Assembly (NCBI GenBank): GCA_937960595.1
Contig: CALGPL010000031.1
Location: 1 to 64,000 of the forward strand
Reading direction: 5' to 3'
DNA: 64,000 nucleotides
Origin: an uncultured Anaerolineales bacterium
GTDB lineage: Bacteria; Chloroflexota; Anaerolineae; Anaerolineales; Villigracilaceae
Position numbers and translations under genes: made by a program. The notes under the pieces were generated by a model. It saw nothing but the letters and a program-made list of their open reading frames with translations, was not told where the DNA came from and ran no database searches. The stretch's first letter is position 1, and every line of letters starts with the position of its first letter. Shown piece after piece: positions 25,067-32,120 of this stretch.

Positions 25067-26293
25067 CTATGGTTCTTCGGAAACGCGCGCCGTGAAAGAA
25101 CCTTCGCGAACGCGCACCGCGAGAGCCTCGCCGACCGCCACCTGCTCCGGCGAGGTGACCAGATGGCCGTCGGCCCGGCGGGTCACCAGGGCGTAGCCGC
25201 GCTCCAGGATGCCCAACGGACTGAGCGCCTGCAGCCGATTCTCCAGGCCGCGCAGCCGCTCGACAGCCACTCGCAGACGATGGGTTGGCGCCTGCACCAA
25301 ACGGCGGGCCTGCTCATCCAGGCGCTGACGCTCGGTCTGCAGGCGGCGGACAGGGGAATAAAACCGCAGACGGGTTTGCTGGGCCTCCAGCCGTTCCCGC
25401 CGGCGTCGGAGGAGAGTCTCGACCTGCGCCCGCAAACGGACCGCCGTTTCGTCCAGGCCGGCCTGCAAGTCGAGGAGAGTCACAGGCGTGGCCAGTTCGG
25501 CGGCCGCGGTGGGGGTGGGAGCGCGCACATCGGCAGCAAAATCGACCAAGGTGAAATCAGTCTCATGGCCGACCCCCGTGATGACCGGCGCCGAGGAGGC
25601 GGCAACCGCCCGCACCACCCGCTCATCGTTGAAGGCCCACAGGTCCTCGATCGAGCCGCCGCCGCGCCCCAGCAGAATCACATCCGGCGCGGCCAGGCGG
25701 TTGAGTTGTTCCAGCGCCGCGACCAGGGCGGGCGGAGCGTCCTCGCCCTGCACCGCGGCGGGCGCCAGAATCACCTCGACCAGAGGGTTGCGCCGCCGCA
25801 GCGTATCGAGCATATCGCGCAAGGCGGCCCCGGTCGGCGAGGTGACGATGCCGACGCGAACCGGACGCGCCGGCAACGGCCGTTTGCGCGCCGGGTCGAA
25901 CAAGCCCTCGGCCTCCAGCAAGGCTTTCAGGCGCAGGAACTCCTGATAGAGCGCCCCCTCCCCCAGCGGGCGCAGAACATCAACATACAACTGGTGCTGA
26001 CCGCCCGCCTCGTACAGGCTGATCCGTCCGTGCGCTTCGACGGCCAGGCCATCCTGGACGACAAAACGCAGGCGGGCCGCGTCGCTGCGCCACATGACAC
26101 AGCGCAACTGAGCGCCGGCGTCCTTGAGGGTGAAATAGACATGACCCGACGACGGGCGCGAGAAATTCGAGATTTCCCCCTGCACCCACAACCCTCGCAA
26201 ACGATCATCGGCCTCGAGCAACTGACGCAGGTAACGGGTCAGTTCGGTGACCGTCCAGCGCGGCTCGGCATCGAAGAGAGACAACTGCTCCAC
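25067..26293 (-). CDS. xseA: Exodeoxyribonuclease VII large subunit
   Basis: Catalytic subunit of 408 residues. The N-terminal OB fold (about 10-105, W-V-Q-G-E-I-S-N-F-S-R-P-S-S-G-H-V-Y-F) is followed by the nuclease domain with T-S-P-T-G-A-A-L-R-D and G-R-G-G-G-S-I-E-D-L-W-A-F-N-D-E. A long coiled coil and a C-terminal segment ending in the typical G-Y-A-L-V complete it. The start is a GTG at 26293, placed 6 nt after a TTGACA-17-TATTCT promoter; the transcript appears leaderless. Confidence 0.95.
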   Translation of the reverse strand: MEQLSLFDAEPRWTVTELTRYLRQLLEADDRLRGLWVQGEISNFSRPSSGHVYFTLKDAGAQLRCVMWRSDAARLRFVVQDGLAVEAHGRISLYEAGGQHQLYVDVLRPLGEGALYQEFLRLKALLEAEGLFDPARKRPLPARPVRVGIVTSPTGAALRDMLDTLRRRNPLVEVILAPAAVQGEDAPPALVAALEQLNRLAAPDVILLGRGGGSIEDLWAFNDERVVRAVAASSAPVITGVGHETDFTLVDFAADVRAPTPTAAAELATPVTLLDLQAGLDETAVRLRAQVETLLRRRRERLEAQQTRLRFYSPVRRLQTERQRLDEQARRLVQAPTHRLRVAVERLRGLENRLQALSPLGILERGYALVTRRADGHLVTSPEQVAVGEALAVRVREGSFTARVSEEP

Positions 26294-26299
26294 ACCATG

Positions 26300-26328
26300 A
26301 GAATACTATCGTTCCAGGGAACTGTCAA
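26300..26328 (-). promoter_or_regulatory. Promoter of the xseA-xseB-DUF212 operon
   Basis: Minus-strand TTGACA (26323-26328) and TATTCT (26300-26305) with a 17-bp spacer. The GTG start follows 6 nt after the -10, so initiation would occur at or next to the start codon. Confidence 0.7.
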
Positions 26329-26348
26329 CCAGAAGAAGGTCTCTCAGG

Positions 26349-26354
26349 TATAAT
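26349..26354 (+). promoter_or_regulatory. -10 element of cinA
   Basis: TATAAT ending 9 nt before the ATG. The divergent xseA promoter overlaps the region where a -35 would be. Confidence 0.55.
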
Positions 26355-26363
26355 GACGGCGAA

Positions 26364-26849
26364 ATGGAAACTTCTCTGGAATATCGCCTCGGCGCTCTGC
26401 TGCGCCAACGGAATATAAAACTGGCCACCGCCGAATCTTGCACCGGCGGCCTGATCGCCGACCGGATCACCGACATCCCCGGCTCATCTGACTACTTCGT
26501 GGGCGGGGTGATCGCTTACGCCTACGAAGCCAAAGTGGCCCTCCTGCACGTCTCTTGGGATACGCTGCGCGCCCACGGCGCGGTCAGCCGCGAGACGGTC
26601 ATCGAGATGGCGCGCGGCGTGCGCACCGCCCTGGGCGCCGACCTGGCCGTCAGCGTCAGCGGCATCGCCGGACCCGGCGGCGGCCTGCCCGATAAGCCGG
26701 TCGGCACCACCTGGATCGGTCTCTCCGCCACCGATGGGGATTGGGCGCGCAAATTCACCTGGAACGGCGATCGGCGCGCCAACAAACAGGCCTCCGCCGA
26801 CGCCGCTTTGCAATTCGCTATCGATTACCTGAGCGGGACTCTGCCCTAA
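26364..26849 (+). CDS. Nicotinamide-nucleotide amidohydrolase (CinA C-terminal domain, PncC)
   Basis: 161 residues forming only the CinA C-terminal domain. It has T-A-E-S-C-T-G-G-L-I-A-D, G-G-V-I-A-Y-A-Y-E-A-K and S-V-S-G-I-A-G-P-G-G-G. It deamidates nicotinamide mononucleotide in pyridine nucleotide recycling. The N-terminal molybdopterin-binding domain of full CinA is absent, as in E. coli YgaD/PncC. The ATG at 26364 is 9 nt after a TATAAT, and no ribosome site is seen. Confidence 0.9.
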   Translation: METSLEYRLGALLRQRNIKLATAESCTGGLIADRITDIPGSSDYFVGGVIAYAYEAKVALLHVSWDTLRAHGAVSRETVIEMARGVRTALGADLAVSVSGIAGPGGGLPDKPVGTTWIGLSATDGDWARKFTWNGDRRANKQASADAALQFAIDYLSGTLP

Positions 26850-26866
26850 CACCGAGCGCCGCAGAC

Positions 26867-28159
26867 TCACTCGCCCGGGTCGAGCACCCGCCCGACGAAC
26901 AAAATCTGGCCGCTGGGCACATCGCGGATGGCGAAGAGGAAGGGGCGGTTAATTTCCAGCGGGATTCCCTCCGGCATGACGGCCGAAAGGGCCATGATGA
27001 CGGCGGTCGCCGCGGCGGCCTCGGTGCCCTCTTCGTCCACCGCCACAAAGGCCCGGTGGACCACGTCGCTGATGTAGAGGTCGCGCTCCCCGTCCATGCC
27101 GGAGAAATCGGCCTGGCCGGGGTCGAAGGCAGCCGGCATGCCCATGCCGCTCAGGGTGGCCGAGAGGTCGAACTGGCTGGAGAAGGTGAATTTGGGCAGG
27201 CCGAGCAGGACGCGGGTCGGCTGCATTTGGCCGAGAATCGCATCCAAGACCGACGCATCGAAGGCGGACTCGAAGGCGGCAAACTGGCCGGTCTCCGGCA
27301 CGATGATCGTCATGGCAGCCGTGCCGCCGGCGTAGGGCAACTCCACGGCCTGGAAATTCTCGCCGCGCCCGTAGGGCAGGTCCAGTTCGTTGTGCATCAT
27401 CGCGACCTGCACCTGCGAACCATCGAGGCGGTAGAATGGCGCCTCGTAGGTATCACGGGGGTCGAAGGGGGTCTGCCAGTCGGCCTTGAAATAGATGGCA
27501 TTGACCAGCACCATGCGGGTGGAGGCGTCCAGCGCGCCGGGAGCGAGCAGGTCCTCGATCCGACCGTTCGTCCGGTCGCTGACCCAGCGGTTGATCTCCC
27601 GACGGACCGGTTCGGGGCGGGTGGTGAAATCGGCCGGGAAGACCGCCGCGCCGTAGTTGAGGGCCAGCAGGTCCAGGTATTCGCGGCGGAACGGATGATC
27701 CTGCTGTGCCCAGACGGCGTTGGCAATGTTCAACTGCAGAGGGTCGGCTTCGGACGAGGCGGCTTGGGAGCGGGAGGCCAGTTCGAGGTCGAGAGCGTTG
27801 AAGGCCGGGTGCAGGCGTTCGGGCGGCAGATCGAAGTGTAGGACGGTGTCCATCTGGCGGGCTGTCTCGCTGGCCGCGCCGGCGCGGGTCATGGCCAGGG
27901 CCAGCGAGATGCTGTAAGGCGAGGCAATCAGATTGCCGTCCTCGCCGCGCAGGGCGGCGTACAGGTCGAGGGCAAAGGCGTTGTTGCTGCCCACCAGGGC
28001 CTGCAAGTCGGTGGGCGGGACGGCCGGCGCCAGGTCGCGGGCCAGGTCGGATTGGACCGGCTCAGATTGAATCGGCGCAGGAAGGGGGACGCAGGCGGCC
28101 AACAGCACGGCGGCTGCCGTCAGGGCAAGGGAAAGACGGGTCAGGACAGGGATGTTCAT
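26867..28159 (-). CDS. Serpin-family protease inhibitor, predicted lipoprotein
   Basis: 430 residues with a lipobox (L-L-A-A-C at about 18-22) followed by a full serpin fold. The signature N-A-I-Y-F-K-A-D-W-Q-T-P-F-D is present, as is the C-terminal R-P-F-L-F-A-I-R-D. The reactive-loop hinge E-E-G-T-E-A-A-A-A-T-A-V (about 376-387) is canonical: small residues allow loop insertion, so it is likely inhibitory. By spacing from the hinge, P1 falls at or next to the Leu-Ser-Ala region, which suggests an elastase- or subtilisin-like target. The ATG at 28159 has GGAGG 5-6 nt upstream. It converges with cinA at a 17-nt gap. Confidence 0.93.
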   Translation of the reverse strand: MNIPVLTRLSLALTAAAVLLAACVPLPAPIQSEPVQSDLARDLAPAVPPTDLQALVGSNNAFALDLYAALRGEDGNLIASPYSISLALAMTRAGAASETARQMDTVLHFDLPPERLHPAFNALDLELASRSQAASSEADPLQLNIANAVWAQQDHPFRREYLDLLALNYGAAVFPADFTTRPEPVRREINRWVSDRTNGRIEDLLAPGALDASTRMVLVNAIYFKADWQTPFDPRDTYEAPFYRLDGSQVQVAMMHNELDLPYGRGENFQAVELPYAGGTAAMTIIVPETGQFAAFESAFDASVLDAILGQMQPTRVLLGLPKFTFSSQFDLSATLSGMGMPAAFDPGQADFSGMDGERDLYISDVVHRAFVAVDEEGTEAAAATAVIMALSAVMPEGIPLEINRPFLFAIRDVPSGQILFVGRVLDPGE

Positions 28160-28247
28160 GGTTTCCTCCTCGAAACAAAGACGACCGGCGAGGGGTTTGG
28201 TTCCCGAAAAGGATGAAACCATCGGGAGCCGATCTTGTGTCTTCATC

Positions 28248-28335
28248 ACCGCCGCCAAGATGCGGAGAACGCCAAGACTCTTCCCGAGGTCGCCAAGAAA
28301 AGCCCCGGGCGACTTCTCCAGCGGCTTGGCGGTAA
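28248..28335. repeat. Hairpin-forming intergenic repeat C (CGCCAAG type)
   Basis: Left arm ACCGCCGCCAAGATGCGGAG and right arm CTTCTCCAGCGGCTTGGCGG, with further CGCCAAGA units between them. It shares the ACCGC...GCGGTAA outer ends with repeat D. The 28160-28405 gap contains this repeat and a terminator, and no gene is supported. Confidence 0.6.
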
Positions 28336-28356
28336 AGACGATGCCAGCCAAGTCGA

Positions 28357-28385
28357 ATAAAAAACGCCGGGGGACGATCCCGGCG
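28357..28385 (-). terminator. Rho-independent terminator of the response-regulator gene
   Basis: Minus-strand hairpin CGCCGGG / CCCGGCG (28365-28371 with 28379-28385), followed by a T-rich run at 28364-28356. Confidence 0.8.
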
Positions 28386-28405
28386 CCGGCAACGGCAAGC
28401 CTGCC

Positions 28406-29110
28406 TCAAGTCACCTCGCCGCCCAACCAGCCGAAGCGGTAGCCGACGCGGTGGACGGTCTGGATATAGACAGGCTGGCGGGGATCGGCCTCGATTTTAT
28501 GGCGCAGGTTGCGAATGTGGGTGTCGAGAGTGCGGCCGGCGCTTTCACTGGCCTGTCCCAGCGCCGCCTGGAGGAGTTCCTGACGGGTGAAGATGTGGCC
28601 GGGCCTTTCCATGAAGACCGATAAGAGGGAGAATTCCGCCGGAGTCAGTTCGACCGGATCCTCGCGGACCAGCAGACGGCGGCCACACAGGTCGAGGGTC
28701 AGGTCGCCGCGGGCGATGCGGGTGGGAGCGGGTTTGCCGTTCTTCGAGAGGCGCAAAAGGGCTTTGACGCGCTGGACCAGTTCGCGCGGGTTGAACGGCC
28801 GGGTGACGTAATAATCGATGCCCAGTTCCAGGCTGTCGTTGCGGAGGTGGTCGCTCGCCTGCGGGGCAAGCATCAGGATGGGCAGGGAGGCCAGTTCCTG
28901 GTCGAGGCGGATGGCGCGGGCCAGTTCCAGGCCGCTTTGTTGGGGCAGGCCGGCGTCGAGGACGACCAGATCGGGGGATTCGCGGCGCAGCATCCGCAGC
29001 CCGGTCTCGGCATCCGAAGCCGTCAGGACGCGGTAATCCGCCCGTTCGAGATGATCTCGTACCAGGCGTTGGGTGGGGAACTCGTGATCAATGACGAGGA
29101 TCAGTTCCAT
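28406..29110 (-). CDS. OmpR-family response regulator with degenerate receiver
   Basis: 234 residues: a receiver (1-115) and a winged-helix DNA-binding domain (about 135-230, G-R-T-L-D-T-H-I-R-N-L-R-H-K-I and H-R-V-G-Y-R-F). The phosphorylatable Asp is present (D52 in V-V-L-D-A-G-L-P). The conserved switch Thr/Ser is Ala (A82), the invariant Lys is Arg (R104 in T-R-P-F), and the acidic pair is D-H-E. Phosphorylation-independent or altered signalling is therefore possible. No histidine kinase is adjacent. The ATG at 29110 and a GTG at 29116 are both possible starts, and no clear Shine-Dalgarno helps to decide. Confidence 0.9.
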   Translation of the reverse strand: MELILVIDHEFPTQRLVRDHLERADYRVLTASDAETGLRMLRRESPDLVVLDAGLPQQSGLELARAIRLDQELASLPILMLAPQASDHLRNDSLELGIDYYVTRPFNPRELVQRVKALLRLSKNGKPAPTRIARGDLTLDLCGRRLLVREDPVELTPAEFSLLSVFMERPGHIFTRQELLQAALGQASESAGRTLDTHIRNLRHKIEADPRQPVYIQTVHRVGYRFGWLGGEVT

Positions 29111-29216
29111 GGTCACCCAGACATGTTATCCGGTTACCGTTTCTATCATACCGATTTGGAGGCCCGAATACACCCTACTGGAGAAGGGTTTTCGAGCATT
29201 TTTACGGCATACGGGC

Positions 29217-31016
29217 TCAATTTGCCTGCGGCTCTTTTCCCAGCCGCGCCCGTTCCTCGGTGATGAGGCTTTCGTCCAATTTTTTGTAGAGCGGGGCAGG
29301 CGGATTCAACTTTGCGCCGGGCGGCAGTTCGCTCGGTCGCCATTGCACGGCCTCCACGCCGCGGTAGCGCAAGACGGTGTGTTCGCCCAAGGCGTCGCGG
29401 ACCGTCTCGGTGTATTGCTCGCCGAAGAGCGGCTGCTCGTAGCCGAAGAATTCGTGCAGACGCTGACAGGTAAACGGCAGGAAAGGCGCCAGCATGACCT
29501 TGAGAGAATCGATGGCGCGCAGGGCGGTGTAGATGCTCCTGGCGGCTTCGTCTTTGTCGGTCTTGATCTGGAACCAGGGGGCCGCGGCGTCCAGGTATTT
29601 GTTGACCTCGCTCGCCAGGCGCATCGCTTCCTGGAGAGCCGCCCGCAGGTGAACGGCCTCCAGTTCGCGGCCGACCGAGTCGAAGCCGGCCTCGATGACG
29701 GCCAGCAGGTCGCGGTCGGCGGGGCGGAGGGCCTCCGGATCGACCGCCGGGACCTGTCCTTCCCAATGTTTGTAACAGAAAGAGAGGACGCGGTTGGCCA
29801 GATTGCCCCAGGTGGCGACCAGTTCGTTGTTGTTGCGGGCGACGAAGTCGGCCCAGTCCCAGTCGGTATCGCGCAGTTCGGGCATGTTGACCGTCAGGTA
29901 GTAGCGCAGGGCGTCGGGGTCGTAGCGGCGCAGGGCGTCGCGCCCCCAGACGGCCCAGTTGCGCGAGCCGGAGATTTTCTGGCCCTCGAGGTTCATGAAC
30001 TGGTTGGCCGGCACATCGTAGGGGACGGTCAGACGGCCGGTTTCGCCGGCAAAGATTTTCATGAACTGTTCCCCGGCGCCCATCAGTTCGGCCGGCCAGA
30101 GCGAGGTGTGGAAGAAGATGTTGTCCTTGCCGATGAAGTAAAACTGGCGGGCAGCCGGGTTGACCCACCACGCATGCCAGGCCTTTTCCTGACCATTCAG
30201 GCGGCTCCACTCGATGGGCGCGGAGAGGTAGCCGATGACCGCCTCGAACCAGACGTACAGGCACTTGCCCTCCCAGCCTTCGACCGGGACGGGAATGCCC
30301 CAGTCTAGGTCGCGCGTGATGGGGCGCGGTTTGAGGCCTTCGGCTTCGATCTTGCCGAGCGATTCGCCCAGGACGGTCTCGCGCATCCGGCCGGCACGCT
30401 GGCGCAGGAACTCTTTGACCTCCGGCTCCAGTTTGGAGAGGTCGAGGTAGTAATGCTCGGTCTCGCGCAATTCGAGGGCGCCGTCGCCGGTGCGGGCGCG
30501 CGGGTTGATCAACTTCTCCGGTTCGAGCACGTTGCCGCAGGCGTCGCACTGATCGGAGCGGGCGCCGTCCGCGCCGCAGATGTAGCAGGTCCCTTCCACG
30601 TAGCGGTCGGGCAGGAAACGCTTGGCCGCCGGCGAGTACCACTGCATGGACTTCTGCGTGAAGAGGAAGCCGTTCTCCTTGAGGGCCAGGAAGACCGATT
30701 GGGCCACCTTGAAATGATTTTCGGTGTGAGTCGTGGTGAACAGATCGTAGGTGATGCCGAGTTGCCGGAACAATTCGAGGAAGCCGGCATGATATTCTTT
30801 GTAAACCGCCTCGACCGGCTTGCCCAGGGCATCGGCCTTGAGCGTGACCGGCGTGCCGTGCGAATCGGTGCCGGAGACCATCAGGACGCGGTTGCCCTTC
30901 AGGCGGTGGTAGCGGGCGACGATGTCGCCGGGCAGATGCGAACCGGTGATGTTGCCGACGTGAATCTCGGCATTGGCGTAGGGCCAGGCAATCGCAACGA
31001 GGATGTCTTCAGGCAT
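29217..31016 (-). CDS. metG: Methionyl-tRNA synthetase
   Basis: 599-residue class I synthetase that charges initiator and elongator tRNA-Met. The N-terminus has W-P-Y-A-N-A-E-I-H-V-G-N-I, where the HIGH-type motif is H-V-G-N. A four-Cys zinc knuckle (C-Y-I-C ... C-D-A-C) follows at about 135-155. The KMSKS loop reads K-I-S-G-S. The anticodon domain contains N-L-A-N-R-V, and no C-terminal tRNA-binding extension is present. The ATG at 31016 has AAGGGAG 6 nt upstream. It is preceded by a leader with its own promoter, a Met-rich peptide and a terminator. Confidence 0.95.
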   Translation of the reverse strand: MPEDILVAIAWPYANAEIHVGNITGSHLPGDIVARYHRLKGNRVLMVSGTDSHGTPVTLKADALGKPVEAVYKEYHAGFLELFRQLGITYDLFTTTHTENHFKVAQSVFLALKENGFLFTQKSMQWYSPAAKRFLPDRYVEGTCYICGADGARSDQCDACGNVLEPEKLINPRARTGDGALELRETEHYYLDLSKLEPEVKEFLRQRAGRMRETVLGESLGKIEAEGLKPRPITRDLDWGIPVPVEGWEGKCLYVWFEAVIGYLSAPIEWSRLNGQEKAWHAWWVNPAARQFYFIGKDNIFFHTSLWPAELMGAGEQFMKIFAGETGRLTVPYDVPANQFMNLEGQKISGSRNWAVWGRDALRRYDPDALRYYLTVNMPELRDTDWDWADFVARNNNELVATWGNLANRVLSFCYKHWEGQVPAVDPEALRPADRDLLAVIEAGFDSVGRELEAVHLRAALQEAMRLASEVNKYLDAAAPWFQIKTDKDEAARSIYTALRAIDSLKVMLAPFLPFTCQRLHEFFGYEQPLFGEQYTETVRDALGEHTVLRYRGVEAVQWRPSELPPGAKLNPPAPLYKKLDESLITEERARLGKEPQAN

Positions 31017-31069
31017 AGGAAACTCCCTTTCCAGAGAATGGCAGACGGGAGACACAACCCAACCGTCCA

Positions 31070-31104
31070 CAACAAAACGGGCCGCCCGCAGCCGGACAGC
31101 CCGT
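31070..31104 (-). terminator. Attenuator terminator in the metG leader
   Basis: A 12-bp minus-strand stem (ACGGGCUGUCCG with CGGGCGGCCCGU, two G-U pairs) closed by a GCUG loop, at 31104-31077. UUUUGUUG follows. It lies 20 nt after the leader peptide stop and 61 nt before the metG ATG. The 5' arm 31100-31092 can instead pair with 31151-31143 inside the leader peptide gene. Confidence 0.8.
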
Positions 31105-31123
31105 CAGGAAGTGCGTCAACCTG

Positions 31124-31225
31124 CTAACGTTTCCCCGCCGCCGCTGCCCGGACGCGGCTGCACATCGCCATGCGCATGGCCATGGTCATTGCCACCATCA
31201 GGAGGAGCGGAGAAATCGCGTTCAC
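31124..31225 (-). CDS. Met-rich leader peptide of metG (attenuation peptide)
   Basis: 33 codons starting with GTG at 31225, exactly 7 nt after a -10 box, so it is probably leaderless. Six ATG codons occur at positions 10-21 (M-V-A-M-T-M-A-M-R-M-A-M), then C-S-R-V-R-A-A-A-A-G-K-R and TAG. The rest of the peptide has no other repeated residue apart from a Leu triplet and an Ala run. An internal ATG at 31198 is an alternative start and would keep all six Met codons. The following RNA can form either a terminator or a competing pairing, so translation speed across the Met codons could set metG read-through. It is recognised as an attenuator by architecture, not by homology. Confidence 0.75.
   Translation of the reverse strand: MNAISPLLLMVAMTMAMRMAMCSRVRAAAAGKR
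31143..31151 (-). promoter_or_regulatory. Putative antiterminator strand in the metG leader
   Basis: RNA CCGGGCAGC can form 9 pairs (one G-U) with GCUGUCCGG in the 5' arm of the terminator (31100-31092). It starts 11 nt after the last Met codon, so a ribosome stalled on the Met codons leaves much or all of it free. A ribosome that reaches the stop codon would cover or disrupt it. Confidence 0.55.
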
Positions 31226-31232
31226 GGCCTAA

Positions 31233-31261
31233 AGTTTACTATGTCCTGCGCCGCCTGGCAA
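31233..31261 (-). promoter_or_regulatory. metG: Promoter of the metG leader
   Basis: Minus-strand TTGCCA (31256-31261) and TAAACT (31233-31238) with a 17-bp spacer. The predicted start point is the G of the leader peptide GTG at 31225. Confidence 0.75.
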
Positions 31262-31289
31262 GTGTTTCCGTCCGCAACGGACGAAAGAA

Positions 31290-32120
31290 TCAAAGCAAGA
31301 TGATGCCCTCCGGCGTGATCGGCAACGTCCGGCTGCATTGCCGGCAGTGGAGGGAGTCGGGCGTCTCGGTCAGCGCCTGCCGCCCACAGGCCGGGCAGAG
31401 CAGGACTTCGTCCAGCCGGCGCGGGCCGGCAGGCGGCAAAGTCCCCGGTTTGCAGGCCAGGACGCGGTCGAACAGTTTCCACCAGGGCGTGATTTCGATT
31501 CGGGTGAACCCCTGCCTCTCCAGAAGACGAACGAAATCCGGCGCGCTGACCACCTTTGCCCGCCGCCCGGAGGCCTCGGTGCCGCGCGAGGTCAGCAGCA
31601 TTCCGCCTGGGCGCAAGAGACGGAACAGTTCGGCCAGAGGCGTTTCCATTTCGGGCATCACCTCCAGCGCCTCCAGGCAGCAGACCAGATCGAAAGATTC
31701 ATCGGGAAAAGGCAACGGCCAGCCGGTCTGACGGAGAAGCGTCACGCCGGTCTTGTAATCGGCCAATTTTGCCGCCGCCTGTTCGAGCATGCCGAGCGAG
31801 ATGTCGAGAGCCAGGATGTGACCGTTGAAATCGGGGGCGCGCAGGAGGGCAAGCGGCAGGCGGCCGGTGCCGGTTGCGAGGTCGAGGACGAAGGGTTGCG
31901 GCACGTCCTGCAAAGCCTGCAACAGCGGCTGAGCCAGCATTTCGGCATCGTGCGCCTGGCTGGCTTGTTTGCCCTGGTCGTATTTCTTCGCCCAGCGGTC
32001 GTACAGCCAGCCCTGCAGGCGCGGTCCCAGGTGGGTGCCTTCATAAAAGTAGATTTCGCGGTCAACGAAAATATAGAGGACGATCAGGAAAACAACGGCA
32101 CCAACGATCCAATACATCAT
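31290..32120 (-). CDS. Membrane-anchored class I methyltransferase with Trm112-like zinc tail
   Basis: 276 residues. A transmembrane helix (about 4-19) and a charged connector are followed by a SAM-dependent methyltransferase domain, with motif I V-L-D-L-A-T-G-T-G-R-L-P near 80, D-I-S-L-G-M-L-E-Q-A and L-L-R-P-G-G-M-L-L. The C-terminal 45 residues carry C-P-A-C and C-R-Q-C knuckles, then I-T-P-E-G-I-I-L-L, like a fused Trm112/YcaR module. The ATG at 32120 overlaps the MFS gene stop by 4 nt. The substrate is unknown; a lipid or quinone-like membrane substrate is an inference from the anchor. Confidence 0.86.
   Translation of the reverse strand: MMYWIVGAVVFLIVLYIFVDREIYFYEGTHLGPRLQGWLYDRWAKKYDQGKQASQAHDAEMLAQPLLQALQDVPQPFVLDLATGTGRLPLALLRAPDFNGHILALDISLGMLEQAAAKLADYKTGVTLLRQTGWPLPFPDESFDLVCCLEALEVMPEMETPLAELFRLLRPGGMLLTSRGTEASGRRAKVVSAPDFVRLLERQGFTRIEITPWWKLFDRVLACKPGTLPPAGPRRLDEVLLCPACGRQALTETPDSLHCRQCSRTLPITPEGIILL

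Noticed and set aside
28160-28351. N-terminal extension of the serpin frame
   Set aside because: It runs through the CGCCAAG repeat and adds residues before a perfect signal peptide; the ATG at 28159 has a good ribosome site.
31017-31123. T-box or SAM riboswitch upstream of metG
   Set aside because: No T-box sequence (AGGGTGGNACCGCG-like) or SAM-I core is visible; the leader has a Met-rich peptide frame and a terminator.
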